The notes beneath the pieces are model-generated. The model had not been told where the DNA came from and did not search any database. It saw only the letters and a list, made by a program, of their open reading frames with translations. Position numbers and translations under genes: made by a program. Positions 52,426-64,000 of a DNA stretch of 64,000 nucleotides are shown here, piece by piece. Origin of the DNA: Collybiopsis luxurians FD-317 M1 (Eukaryota; Basidiomycota; Agaricomycetes; Agaricales; Omphalotaceae). The stretch covers positions 371,258 to 435,257 of the forward strand of contig KN834761.1 in NCBI GenBank assembly GCA_000827265.1, in the 5' to 3' direction. How positions within the stretch are numbered: the stretch's first letter is position 1; each line of letters starts with the position of its first letter.

Positions 52426-54385
52426 TATAGTATTGTTGACAAGTAAGAGCAGATCTTGGGAACTGAAAGCAACTAGCTGACTTTATACGTATCAAGGTCA
52501 AAAACTCAAGTCGACTCGGAGGCTGCAAGCAGCGATAGACACTCGCATATCAGGCGGAATCTCTTGGCAGCAAGTATTTTTGTTCAATGGGGAAGACTCA
52601 TTGACATGAATCAACGGAACTCAAGCAGAATTCTATTTGCTTAGAATCACTGGCATTCATGGGTTCTGTCGAAAAAATATTAATGCATCTTTTCCTGCAA
52701 AATTTGAAGGGTAAAATTCGAGCACCTAATACTTATATTCACTCGCTATTCATAGAGCCCGTCCTTTGCATGAATATGAGTTTCCGGATTGAAATATAAA
52801 CTGATAACAAGGTTTTCTCGATTGAATATATTTGTCGCGCATTCCGAAGAAATTTTTATTTCTCTTGCAATTCTCCCAGTTCACCCAGCTCAACGTTGAA
52901 GGCAACTCTTCTATCACTTAGGATTAGACTATGGATGGATCCATCATCTCAGAAGGGACTTGATTTGTTCAACATTGTTAGGAAATAGCTCGTCGCTCAT
53001 GGAATGTATCTGAACGGCGAATATCGAACTTCGTGCTTCATGCTTGCCTGCAAGTTGAAACAAGTCCGGGCCCCTAAAGATAGGCATATCAATACTGGAG
53101 ATCCTGCCGTTCGGCGTTGGCTATGGGCCACCATTCAAAATTTCGGGCCAGTGACGGGAGTGCCGTACCCAGCATATTAGGTTCGGGTTTCTCTGCTGGT
53201 TCGGGTCGGCTCAGGGTTTAGGATTTTTAGGCACACTATTACATTCCACGTAATTGCGCAGGCAACGGAAATGGACCAACGCCGCCCCGTAGTGTTTATT
53301 TGTGACCTGTGCCTAGTATCTGCTACCTCAAGTCCGCCACCTGCCGATGGCGGCTTGGTTTTCATTTGTCTTCGAATTGTGAAGGATACTATCCATGTCC
53401 CAGAGTTGCAATCGGGCAAATAAATCCTTTCGTTTGAGCGCAATTTCCATCTGTTACTCTTCAAATTTTTAATTCAAGTTCTTATATATGTATGCAAGAG
53501 GCCTATTAGCTTTAAGATGTGAAATATTACGAGAAAAATATTGAGGATTTTTTGAAAATGTTGAAACTCCAGTTACAAGTCACTTTGCGATGCCGGCTCG
53601 TACTTAGACTGCTTCAAAACTCCCAAAGCTTATACTGTAGCCATATTACACCTATTTGATACTAATTCACTCACTCCGCAGTTTTTGGGACTTGAGTATC
53701 ACCTAGAACTTGCTTCAAACAGGCCAGGAGAACGTAAGTTGCAATTTTCCCATACGCTTCGGAATCGCCGGACCGGATTGCAACTCCCGCCATTTTCTGA
53801 CCTCAAACCGGCTTCGCGTTGGCTACACCTGGAGCCATTCTAAAATCCTCAAACTTGGATAAATTCAGGTTTAGGATATGTTTACAATATATGGAAAAAA
53901 TAAAGCTAACCTGCTGAAAAATGCACATGTTTTTCTATACCGACATTTTCGGTTGCAACTCTGGGACATTGATAGTACTAATCTTCGCAAAAGCTCGGCA
54001 ATTACGTCCGATGCACGTGAAAAGAGCCGGCTGTAAACAGTCGCTTACCCCAAGCTTACCCTCAATCTGATCACTTTTAGACGGAGAACTTAACTTGCTT
54101 ACCTTACACTTTTCGTTCCGATCGTCCAGGATCGTTCAGGATCGGAGTGTGGAACTAATTGGTTCGTTGATCTCTCTTTAGTTTCCTATCCACGAAGATT
54201 CTTATCCACGATAGTTTATTTGTCAGTTGCGATGACAATTCAAACCTTCCACTCCAAGTTTGTGGCCTAGGAAGCAAGTGGTTGTGACAAGGGCAAGGGG
54301 GTTGAGAGGTCCAGAGGTGAGGGGAAGGGGAGGAGGAGGGCATTCTGGAGGGTAGGAATGCGTGGGTTGACATTAATGCTTCGTC
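52426..54385. other. long non-coding stretch
   Basis: I see no supported gene, domain or repeat over about 2 kb. Short frames such as 53177-53464 on minus have no features. Upstream regulatory sequence for the apyrase may lie at its left end. Confidence 0.45.
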
Positions 54386-54897
54386 GTTGACACGGTGCAC
54401 AGAATGATACTTTTACTGGATCTGTTCACCGACCTCTTCTTCGTCATCCTCTTCATCGAGCTGATTCTCGTTCCTGTCCTCATCTTTGTCCTCTGGCCCA
54501 TCCTGCTTAAGCTCCCCTTGTCTTCTTCCTCATCATGATCGTTGTCCCTGTCTCGCGATATGTAGCTTCCAATTATTCCGACTCTAGCTACGGCACCAAC
54601 ACAGCATAGAGGGTGAGTTCAAGTTGGTCCGATGGTCGAGTTCCCCATGGCAGATTCAGTGACTTCTTCTGCGTCGTACACCCACATAAAAACTTCTACA
54701 CTAGCTACCATCTCACCTCCGGACTCCGCCAATACCTCAACGTAAAGCTCAACCTCTGACCTGGACGCCACTACCACCTCCTTCTCCTCGTCTTCGCCCG
54801 GCTCTGGACGTAGATACAAGCGCACAGTAAACAACAAGCGGGCCGAGCCTCTCATTGTGCATTATGGAGTTGCGCATGTTCATGGTCAGCATTGTTA
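54386..54897 (+). pseudogene. degraded AA14 LPMO 3' exon
   Basis: Reads GTGCACAGAATGATA...TTTACTGGATCTG as at the last AA14 exon. Then come disrupted Ser/Thr-rich sequence and a terminal GSGRRYKRTVNNKRAEPLIV block ending with HGQHC and a stop. The middle is rearranged. An older copy than the one at 18986-19761. Confidence 0.75.
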
Positions 54898-55204
54898 GAG
54901 GAAGAAGGGGACGCAAGAGATCTATCAAGATGAGACTGGGGCGACTACGGGAATGACTACGGCTGGGCTGGCTGGCTGGCTGGATCAGTTTGTCCTCTCT
55001 ATAGAGCTTCTGCGTTGGAGATGACCATCAACAAGCTGAGCCAGGTCGTGGCTAGCCTGCCTCGCTTCAACAGAAAGCTTCTAGTCAAGTATATCTAATG
55101 AGCGCCTTCCGAAGCCGAACAGTTTACATGTGTGAATGAGTTTCCATTTTTCAGAATGTGAGAGTAACTTCGTAAAAGATAAAACGTCACTGATACAGAT
55201 AACA
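54898..55204. other. intergenic, dioxygenase 3' flank
   Basis: Contains a short GGCT tandem run near 54965-54983. Otherwise unremarkable. Confidence 0.4.
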
Positions 55205-56431
55205 TCAATTGCGACTGCCTAGGTGTAACGCATCGTGCTCTTCCCCCAATCCACCGGGACTGGTTAGGGCCGCCCTGTCCTCTTCGCTGAGACTATTTAC
55301 AGCACGTGCGATTAGAGGGCTGTGATCTGTGAGAGGCCGAAGATCTACGGAATCTCCGGGGTGAACATAATATAGCTGAGACCATCGCTCATAAGAGGCG
55401 AGATCACCGGGAGGGGCGCTAAAGGGGAACAAGGAGTAAGTACTTTGATAGGCTTATGATAAGAGCTACTTAAAGCTTACATGACTCGAAGAATGGGAGA
55501 TCGAAGAATACCACCACTGAGGATAGACAACGGGAGCCCAACATTGATAATGACATGTCGAGGTATGGGCTGCAAAGAGGAAAAATTCGTTAGGCCCTCG
55601 TACTGGCAATGAGTCCACCAACAAACCTTAAGCCAAAGCCACTCATCTACCCCAGAAGGCATGATTTGCATTCCCCCAAGAGACGGATTAGAATGCAAAA
55701 AGCAGAGACTCCCAGGAAACATATGGGTGCCGAATTGAACTTGTCTTTCTGGCGGCAAATTCTTTGGAGTTTTGATCGTCCGTGCTTCGGTCATACTGGG
55801 CTCTTCTGCAGAATGTAATTTGCTCAGTGTACCTTTAGGTAATTCGAGTTTGGAACAGAAAACGTTCAAGATTGTATCGGTCATTTCCATGGATCCCTTT
55901 ATGAAAGGAGCGATTGCCGAATCCATGTGGCTATTGACAGTCGATGGATATATCCGTTGATTTACTTTAGACCAGGTGAGGACGTCATCTTTTGCTACGT
56001 CGAGAATTTCAACAGTGTCGGTACTGTTGCTTTGAGCATCGCTGTCTCCAACCCTTTTGTATCTGAAGAAATAATGTAAGGCAAAGGCGACGACAGTTGC
56101 AAGCAAGGCTTACCCAAACAACGAGTCCGGTCGTACGTAGTTCAGTTTTTCGGTCAAGGGAAGGTCCATCGTCGAGTTTCCCATGGTATGCATTTTCTCC
56201 ATGCATCTCTCGAGCCCATGGTTCTTGAAGCTGTTTGACAGTGAGTACACAATTCGGCATCGCTGGATATAAATCAAGGAATACGTACTACCAAAATCCA
56301 ATCGAAGTCGCAGCTTGCCACAGAGCATCTACCTCCCTCTCGTCCCCGTTTCTGAGACGCTCGTAATCTATGGCGGTAAGTGGTTGAATTGGGATGTCAG
56401 TCGGAAACTGAGGGATGGTTGTTCCAGTCAT
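55205..56431 (-). CDS. 2-oxoglutarate/Fe(II) dioxygenase-like protein lacking the iron triad (331 aa)
   Basis: Five exons (56431-56292, 56230-56114, 56062-55627, 55569-55481, 55418-55205) with intron positions identical to the paralog at 2116-3356, giving 331 aa. The start MTGTTIPQFPTDIPIQ aligns with its MNGTTIPEFPTDIPIQ. The H-x-D motif reads H199-M-F201 (GTHMFPGSL) and the distal His is Leu258 (GGILRSPILR). R272-W-S274 is kept. The two genes have thus lost the same two ligand positions but with different replacements at the distal site. Everything else needed for the fold is conserved, so selection for a non-catalytic or iron-independent role is plausible. Confidence 0.8.
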
Positions 56432-57456
56432 ATCCTATGTGCTCGATACTGGGTAGGTGACCAGATTTACATTGCTTTTTATAGTGCCCCAGTTGCGATT
56501 CCCTATCGTTTGGTATTTGGATTCAGCTTGAAGAGAAAACTACGGGTATAGGGAAACCCGATACTTTTATGGTTAGACCCGAAGCCAAACCAAACTCGAT
56601 GATCACCCACCGCTAGGGTCGGAAATTGAAGGCTTTCATAATTATAGAGTATACCCAAGTACAAAATCTTTAGTTTCCGATACCCTTCTCTGCCTCAAGC
56701 ATTCATTGGTATTCATGACAATCATGCGTTCCTGTCAAATACTCAGTCAGTTTCTCCAAACAAGTGCCTACCGACGTCAAAACTCGTTCTCATTATGCAA
56801 ACTGAAGTCCACAGGACCTGACGATCGATGATGATCTTTAAGTCTGACTGCTCATTCATTTCCTTGTGATCGTCAAACCTTGACAAACCGAACACGGAAA
56901 CCACCTTTCGACAGCATACATACCTCACTAGAGCCGACAAATGAACTCTTCAGAAATCTGCCATAGTTATGGTACACAGGCCCAATGCCGGGCATCAATT
57001 TTTGCCGAATGAACTCTGGTCTTACCTGCATTCGACAGACATACTGTATGCAAGTAAAGCAAAACCGACTGTGGAACTCCCCCTCTCATCGGATAAAAAG
57101 CTTATAATTCGCACACATAAGACTGTTCAATCTGCCACTCCAAGACTAAATTGTACCTCATGAAAACGGATTTAGGGCTTGAGTTCAGGTATCACTCTTC
57201 TGTCACTTAAGGCAGATAGGACTTGACTCTTTGTCTTTTTACCCCCACCCCAACGCTTGCCATGACGACCTGATACACCCTGATCAACACTGCGGTCATC
57301 AGCGCCAATGGAGCGCTGAGAGTGTCTTGACGGTGCATACTCCCTAGTGCCTAATAGCACCGACGAAGAACTATTCCGGTAAAATCAGCATCAAGCATCC
57401 GATGAATGAAGACAAGCGACCCAATATAAATAAGGAAAAATAAAGACAAAAAACAT
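56432..57456. other. intergenic between dioxygenase-like and AA14 genes
   Basis: Both neighbours are on minus, so this holds the AA14 3' end and the dioxygenase promoter. No gene is supported. The frame at 57172-57360 (minus) has no recognisable feature. Confidence 0.4.
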
Positions 57457-59090
57457 CTACTCAATGTCATCAAAGACATCATTCTGTGCCCCGTTCGCAA
57501 ACCCACACTTGACATTATAAGCTGGGCTCTTCAACTCAACGCCGGACAAGTCATACGTAGGATCGACAACAATGTTATTCCCACTTGCTTGGTTCCAATA
57601 CAACATTTGCTTTGGGCCCTTGATACACGAATCTGGATCGTCTTCACACCAGACAGGTGGTCTTGGTTTTCCGATGGGCTTGGTACCAGTGTTCCCAGCG
57701 ACTTTGCATCGTATGGCCTCGTGGTACATGTTTCGTTCTCCGCACCTGTTACAGAAAAGGAGGAGGATCGGTAATACAGTCGCATAATGACAAGTTGTAT
57801 CCTCACCCATTTGGTATCTGCATTGGTAGTTCACCGGAAATCAAATAACAAGCAAATAGCCGTTAAAGAGAATGAATTGACTGAAAATCATTGACGAAAG
57901 GAGTATTGGACTCGAACGCACCCATCCCCACTAGAGGATTCATGTGAGCTCAATTATACGACAAACGGGCCAGGTTTGAGCACCCACGGCACAGATACAC
58001 CCTTCTTCAGGACATAGAGGAAGCCCAGCAGGAATATAGTACGTCGCTAGACGTTTGAAAGGTGTACTATACAAACAACAATCATTCAATTGAAAACTCC
58101 GCGGTGATACTCCACTGACGCACTTGTACGCCACGCTAATCACCACGAGATTTTCAGGAGTCACTTGCTTCAAGTCCGACTGTTGACAGGAAGGTAAGGT
58201 GACGGCAAAAGGAACAAAATAAATAAGCATTTCGTGTCTAATTGAGTTACGGTAGCTGACTTACTTGATAAGAGATCGCCAGCGCAGTCCCTGCTGCCAT
58301 TGACTGGTTCTGTGTATGTACTTGTCAAAGTGAAGATCAGAATAGATGCTGCGGCGGAACGACCATGACGATGCGCACAATTCGGAGAAGTAATGCAAAA
58401 TGGATCGCTCTGAAATTACGTCAAAGGATGATATTAAAGATGGGTGGGAGAAAGTTGAGAACGTGCGCATATGAAATTGAACGTACATGATCATCGGGAT
58501 AGGTCTGACCGTTGGGCCAGTCACTCATGAACTTTCCGCCGTATGAAAATGTGGTGAATGCTTGGTTACTTGCCAGCTCGAGAATGACAGAATCTCCCGC
58601 TGGCCTATAATAGGATCAGGAGGAGGCTTTAGGATAACAGACTTTGCGACTGTAGTTCGACACTGACAGTTCGAGAAAGTCTCCGGCATTCGGTGGCCGT
58701 TCGTTGCACTAGCACAGTGGTCAAAATACATAGTTGAGGGGGAAGAGATGGAATATACGCCGTTCGCCGCGTGGACTATATTTTTATGCAGTTAGAATGA
58801 TAATTTAGGCTCACGAAATGAGAGAGAAAGACTAACACCACCACTGATCAAATTCAAGTTGATATAATGGAAGAACTGGATCGTCTGAGTTCAAATCGTC
58901 ACCAGTGGTTCCCTGAAAATAATTGAGAAACACAGTAACGAAACAGGATTTATCGGTTCATGACACAATGGGATCAAGGGGGACCTACGTTAAGACAGTA
59001 CATCCCTTTCGTGAATGCAGCAATGTGAGCCCTCACGGTGACAAGTTGGGCAATAATGACGGCCAAGCTGCCAATAATAGCAGATCGCAT
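57457..59090 (-). CDS. AA14 lytic polysaccharide monooxygenase, tailless (294 aa)
   Basis: Starts at 59090 with signal peptide MRSAIIGSLAVIIAQLVTVRA and then the copper His22 (HIAAFTKGMYC). Exons then read DDLNSDDPVLPLYQLEFDQW, WFHAANG, CNERPPNAGDFLEL, a short exon ending TYPDDH, SDPFCITSPNLHTQNQSMAAG with the second His, a segment ending EEGCICA, WGW (9 nt), IPN(G) (11 nt), and NMYHEAIRC with the axial Tyr. It ends GAQNDVFDDIE with no Ser-rich tail. The intron that splits GAQN in the first AA14 gene is absent. All splices I checked are GT-AG and in frame. About 60% similar by eye to the gene at 10394. Confidence 0.85.
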
Positions 59091-60569
59091 GACGGTTGCT
59101 TGTACTGTTGAAGGGAGAGGTATTGTTCGAGGAAAGAATCGATGAGGCTCCTTTATACCTCTCCTGCCGGTAGCAAGTGGAACATCGATATCCAGATTGG
59201 ATAGAAGCACGATTGGGAATCCTTCTGAGTTCTCCATGGAAAAGCGAAAAGATATGGCTGCAGCTCCGAGTTATTGGAATGGTTCTGGCCAATGATGCAG
59301 GATCTGGACAATACGGGGGTCAAAAGTTGGAAGAGAGAGGATTCGGAGTTCGGCTCGTCTCTACTTGCTTGAGCGTCCGGAGCAATCAGTCTCCGGTAGG
59401 TTGGGGGCTCAAGTTCAGAGCCTGAACGGTTCTGGAAAGCTGATCCTTCAAGATGACTGCGCCACTGCACACTGCTAATCCTTCTCGTATGAGAACAAGG
59501 GCCAACATCGAGCGTGTTAGAGCGACAGGTCTGTCTCAATTGATACCGTCACCTCAGTCAGATAAGAATTGGAAGGGCAAAGGCGAGTAAGAAGAAGTCG
59601 ATGTCCGGTAGACTTGCGTACGCTCGTTACTGAATGACCTTGAGTCTCGAGTAAGTGGCGTTGATCGCAAGGTAGATATGAATTAGTGACCTTCCAGAAC
59701 CAGCGAGTTGCATATCAAGGATATTTGCCGATCCCAAGCCGGTCCGGCATCATCTAGGATGACGAATAAGCGCTCATTACTCTTGGTCGCTGCCAGTCAA
59801 CTGCCAATGTTGCTTGAGCTTGAATTCTGAGAATCCGAGCCAGAACTGTCGATTGACATCGATGTAGACAATTTAAACGTGCACAGTAGAAGAATCGCAC
59901 TCTCAGCAGTCTTTCTCGAAGCTCCTACGCCACCGCAATGAACACGGACGGGCCGAAGTGAATTGGGCTATAGCGATATCAGTATCCACTCCGGGTCTTT
60001 GGTATCGGTTTACGGAGCCAAAACAATACCAGTACCATCTTGATTGAGATGGGAGGTAGGTCGCCGTTAGCTTTGCATGGAAGGGCCGAGGACATTTCCT
60101 GTACCTTCAAACTCTGAGCTTCGAAGGCAGCTCCTTTTGGCGTTTTGTGGACCCGAAGTAAATCTGGATGGTGATGGAGAATCCCTGGATAAATACTCGT
60201 AGGCGTTTCGAATGTTCGGCGGATTCTGAGTTTGGTCCTCCGTCGCGTGTTATTTTTAAACTTAATGGTACGCTATGGCTTTTTGCTGCCACTTTGTTCG
60301 GGAATAAGACCTCTGAAACACGACGCGCTTCACAACAATTGTCTTGCATTATTGGTAATTCGAAAGTGGCCGTCCGTGTTCGGTAAGTGCTCGCAGTCTC
60401 CCACAGCGTAGCCGTTTCTCGAGCTGTGTACTGCGATCTATATTCTATCCTCAAGGGTAAAGCAATTTCATGATATTTTGTATCGATTGGGTGCGCTCAA
60501 GACGATAAAGGTCAACGCTTCGGACAAGACCAACGATGATCATTGTTTTCGTTTAGGAGGCATTTATTC
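59091..60569. other. intergenic, AA14 promoter side
   Basis: Just upstream of the tailless AA14 start. An open frame around 60168-60386 (+) contains FKLNGTLWLFAATLFGNKTSE and ends at a GTAAGT-like site, so it may be one exon of an unrecognised gene that continues into the repeats at 60570. Confidence 0.35.
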
Positions 60570-61750
60570 AGCCTGATTCGTGAGTGGACCTATTTACAAT
60601 TGTGTGGCTACCTCTCTTGACTCATTAGATAATGCTCTCGTGGAGTATTTAACCCCCGAATTTCATTCGACGCGCTACTCTCCCCTTGCTCCTCCCGCAT
60701 CTCCTCCAAAGCTTCCGGCTATTATATCTTTTCCCGGAGCCTACTTTCGAGCTGAAAAAACCCAAGGCTTTAATTGCCTCTGTGCGACGGCTCAAGTAGT
60801 CTCCGATATCACTGGTAACTCAAACCGCTACCATTTCATGTCGGATTTTTTCGATCCCTCAAATGTTCAACTCTGCTCTTTCTCTCTTATGAATGACATT
60901 CCCGCGCACTTTTCGCATCTGCTAGTGTGTTTTTTAGCATGGAAAGCTTGTCAGGTTCGCTGTCAGCGTCAATGGCAATGAGCTAGGTGAGTGGACCTAT
61001 TCACCATATGGCATTGCGTGTCTACGTTTCTTCATTCACGAGACAATGCTCCTGCAGAAGTTATAAGCTACAAAATCAACTCGACGGCTCTAGCTACAGG
61101 CCCCCTAACTCTCAATTGTTTGATCGTTGGCTGGGAGCTATTTTGGGCCATAGCAGACTAAGGCTACAAATACGACGGCTTGAGTCGGTTTCGATATCAT
61201 TGCCGACTTGGACAACCATCATCGACTTTTAGACTGTTGGTCAAACCCTTAAATTCAAGTTTACTTTCTCTCGTCTGGTTCTTATCAAGGACATTCCCGC
61301 ACTTTTTGGGCGTTTCTAGGCAGGGTTTGGGGATAGCAAGCCCGTGAGGTTCGCTGTCGACGTTGATCACTTTGATCAAGGTGAGTGGATCTATTCACTC
61401 ACGATATCGTTTAGCTATGTTTCGTGACTCATTGGAAAATTATCTCGTGGCATATACAAACACCAAATTCAACTCAGCGGCCTCAACTACGGCCCTTCCC
61501 CTCACATCACCCCAGGTTTCGCTTGTCTGATCATTGGCTGGATCATACGTTGAGCGATAGCCTACAGATGCAACAGCAACAACTTAAAATAGGTTCGGAA
61601 ACCCAAACCGCGATCATCTCCGGTCGGATTCTAGAATATTGGACGGGCCCTGGAATCTATTCCGCTCTTCCTACCCCAGTCCTTATCAATGACATTCGGA
61701 AACGTTTTGTGCTGTCGAATCCGTCAGGCTCGCTGTCAGCGGTAATGGCA
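60570..61750 (+). repeat. three diverged tandem repeats of about 400 bp, possibly exon repeats
   Basis: Units start at 60571, 60977 and 61380 with GTGAGTGGA[C/T]CTATT. Each then runs through a TTCATTC/CTCGTGG-type block and ends GACATTC...(A)GG[T/C]TCGCTGTCAGCG. Units 2 and 3 also share CAAC-TCGACGGC...GATC[G/A]TTGGCTGG. The GTGAGT at each unit start looks like a 5' splice site, so these may be exon-intron modules of one gene. The frame is not continuous by eye. Confidence 0.55.
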
Positions 61751-63236
61751 ATAACCGGAAGCCTATTTTCTAGCATAGGTATTCCAAATGTTCTCTCGTT
61801 GGTTCGACTATTGTTCGTTCCTCGGTCTCAACACCTCGACCCCCATTCGTATATCCTGGACAATATATACCGTCCGCCTGACTGTCAAGGTTCAAGGCTG
61901 TCGGTGCTATCGCTGTCTTGTCATTCCGGATTTGTTCGATGAGGGGAGCTTGCAACTCTTCGTTCATTATGGGTTGTGTTCAACATTGACAACAATGTCC
62001 AAGTAATCTACATGCAATCTCAACAATGCGGGTGTTGCATCTTCTGCATGCCCATGCAATCATCAATTTTTGGCCTCACAACACCATGAAAAATTGTACC
62101 TAGGATTAGTCGGAAGGCCAGAAGATGAACATGGCGCGACCCTTTGCTGGGACAGGCGGGGACCACGACACGAAACATGCATCGTGGACTATGAACTGCG
62201 CCGTGCACTTCAAGACACATCATTGAGCAGTGCCGGACACTGTTGCACATCAACACAAAAAATCGTTGGCATAAATTCCTGAAGGTCAATGGTAAGGCAA
62301 CCGTAAGCAGGCTCAGGTGTATTCTGTCTGCTCAACTAGATACTAAGAATGCTTTGTAGGAATGGAATGTAAAGCAGGTCTTTGGGAACTGTTTCATGGA
62401 TCACACCAGATTAGAATCGATTGTCTTCACAAAGATCTCATTCCTAAGCAGCAATTCTTTTCCTTCACAGGTGCGATTTTCCCTAATAAAAGGTCGTATA
62501 AATCAGGATTACTTATTAAAAAATACATCTTCTAAAATAAAATCTAAATGAATGGATTTGCCAATGGTACATCTGCTACGATGTGCTGAATTGTCGTGGA
62601 TCCGGACTTGTATCCGGTTCAAGAAACTGATGGCCCGGGCCGGAAGGCAAACAAGCGCTCATCGCCTCCGTTCCTTTCCTCTATTCCCTCACCTCTGAAC
62701 AACGCAATTGTCGCTCAGTTTAGGACTCAAACCAGAAAATTGTGTTAGCATAATCAAAATTTCAAAAATTTTCTCAAGGGCCTCCAGGCGCCTCTGCATT
62801 GTCCATGGACGCAAGTAATGCTATATCTCTCTTCAACAGCTTTTTTTTTTGCCACCTTTGCCTCGAACATACCGATTGGCTACTGTTGTTCAAAATCACC
62901 CGAGGGCCAACATTTCGCTGTAAAAGCGCCCAAGAATAGCGTTCAAGGCCACTGAAAATTGGAAAATATGACGCGTTTACAGCAACTATTGTTTACAGTT
63001 CAAGTGGCTCTGACATAGATGGCATGTAACTAACTATAGTGGTGGTGATCTACTGTCGTATTTGGAAGAGGGGAAGTCGCTTGGACATAATTCAAAAGTA
63101 CGTCGGCATCCAATAGGAATTCGCTTTCGAACTAGTTTGACCGACCTTTTTTTATTTTTCTTGCCAGACAATGCGGAATACGATTAAGGTGAAGAGCCAC
63201 AATTTCTGGTCATAAAAGACCGGTGAGACGAGCGCA
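61751..63236. other. unassigned, AT-rich in part
   Basis: No gene supported. A T run lies near 62842. The short frame 62070-62282 (+) is featureless. Confidence 0.4.
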
Positions 63237-64000
63237 ATGTTCTTCACTATCACCATCGTTCTTTCCTTCTTTGCAGAACTCATATCATCTCTCCATCTCT
63301 CTGTGCACATCCCCGAATACTCTACTCGAACTCCGACAATGCAACACTCCGATGCCAGACCACAGTGGGGCCATTACTATCCCGTCGTACCCAACGGTTT
63401 CTACCCCGGACCTAGTGTCCCTCAGGGTTATCCAGTAAGCGTAAGGTCTTCATTACATTCGATCGTGTTGTTGACTTGGTTCTTCTTCTCAGACCCAGAA
63501 TCAGAATTACCATGCTGGTCATGGTTCTGTTCATGGAGGTTCCGTCGTGGTATCCCCGAGTGTGAGTCTTTTTCTTTTTTTTTTTCACTTCATAGTAATC
63601 CATTACGTTGCGGACTCCCAGACTGATGTTACGTTGTATCCCCTGCAGGCTGTCAGGTCTCTTCGCGACCCATTTGAGGGTGACCACTTTCCTCCTACCG
63701 GAGAGCCCGTGAATTTTGGTTCGATCAGGTTGGAGTTCCTCCCTAGGAGGTATACGGGTCGCTCAGCAAGTGACCCAATCATGTTCAGTGTCAGAGGTAC
63801 ACTTGGGGTGCCTCTTCTAGAGATGCAGAAAGGATGTCCCATTGATGCTGGCAATGACGCAGCGTTCCCGGCGAACTGGCCAGATAAGACGGCTTCTTGG
63901 CTTTTGGATGTAAGAGAGTTTTTTCTACTTTCAATTCTGATTCTCATCCGTTATTCTCCTTTTTGCTTGTAGTACCCAGGCGTCCGTCCCGAATTTTCCA
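63237..64000 (+). CDS. hypothetical basidiomycete protein, partial (runs off window)
   Basis: Start at 63237 or, more likely, 63339 (MQHSDARPQWGHYYPVVPNG). Exons: up to 63432, after an intron ending at 63493 (TQNQNYHAGHGSVHGG), after another ending near 63648 (AVRSLRDPFEGDHFPPTGEP), to about 63909, and on past 63974. A Tyr/Pro/Gly/His-rich head is followed by a compact domain with IRLEFLPRRYTG and WLLDYPGVRPEF. Its WPGY-like end recalls basidiomycete proteins of unknown function. The family was not identified. Confidence 0.5.

Noticed and set aside
60987..61232. Separate gene starting MSGPIHHM
   Set aside because: The same start-like sequence (GTGAGTGGACCTATT) begins each tandem repeat and looks more like a splice donor than a start region.

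Overview
The window looks like a nuclear contig of a basidiomycete, most likely an Agaricomycete. Genes are split by many short GT-AG introns (about 45-70 nt) and some exons are only 9-17 nt long. The families present are AA14-type copper lytic polysaccharide monooxygenases (LPMOs), DUF6533-type and other fungal multi-pass membrane proteins, a METTL16-type RNA methyltransferase, GDA1/CD39 apyrases and a Ty1/copia retrotransposon. No rRNA, tRNA or CRISPR feature was seen. A 229-base gap flanked by G runs sits at 7906-8134.

Layout. 0-3.4 kb: a small secreted-protein gene (-) and a five-exon 2-oxoglutarate dioxygenase-like gene (+). 3.9-7.3 kb: two seven-TM-like genes (-) with a METTL16 relic between them. 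10.4-12.9 kb: a complete 13-exon AA14 LPMO (+) with a long Ser-rich tail. 13-36 kb: a zone of segmental duplication. It repeats the AA14 3' end and downstream spacer, a METTL16-like gene, a seven-TM gene and an apyrase 3' end, with insertions and deletions. Only the METTL16-like copy at 33478-35439 reads as intact (12 exons, 462 aa). 36.6-39.3 kb: a DUF6533-like gene and a coiled-coil gene split by a 697-bp hAT-type MITE with a perfect 8-bp target duplication. 39.48-45.38 kb: a full-length copia element (-) with 330-bp LTRs. Its 4.5-kb frame is broken only by three TGA codons. A foldback element carrying telomere-like repeats is nested in its 3' end. 45.7-52.4 kb: another METTL16 pseudogene, a seven-TM gene and an apyrase (-). 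54.4-59.1 kb: an AA14 3' relic, a second dioxygenase-like gene (-) and a second, tailless AA14 gene (-). 59.1-64 kb: mostly unassigned, with three diverged repeats of about 400 bp and a partial gene running off the end.

How the parts relate. The AA14 genes are predicted secreted oxidases acting on plant-wall xylan/cellulose. The rest is dominated by one theme: METTL16-like (nuclear U6/MAT-type RNA m6A methyltransferase family) copies lie just upstream of seven-TM genes in both orientations, with apyrase remnants next. This suggests an old METTL16-7TM-apyrase block that has been duplicated and is decaying. The two dioxygenase-like paralogs share intron positions, and both lack two of the three expected iron ligands, so they look like a conserved non-canonical or pseudo-enzyme pair. 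All gene models were spliced by eye and need transcript support.
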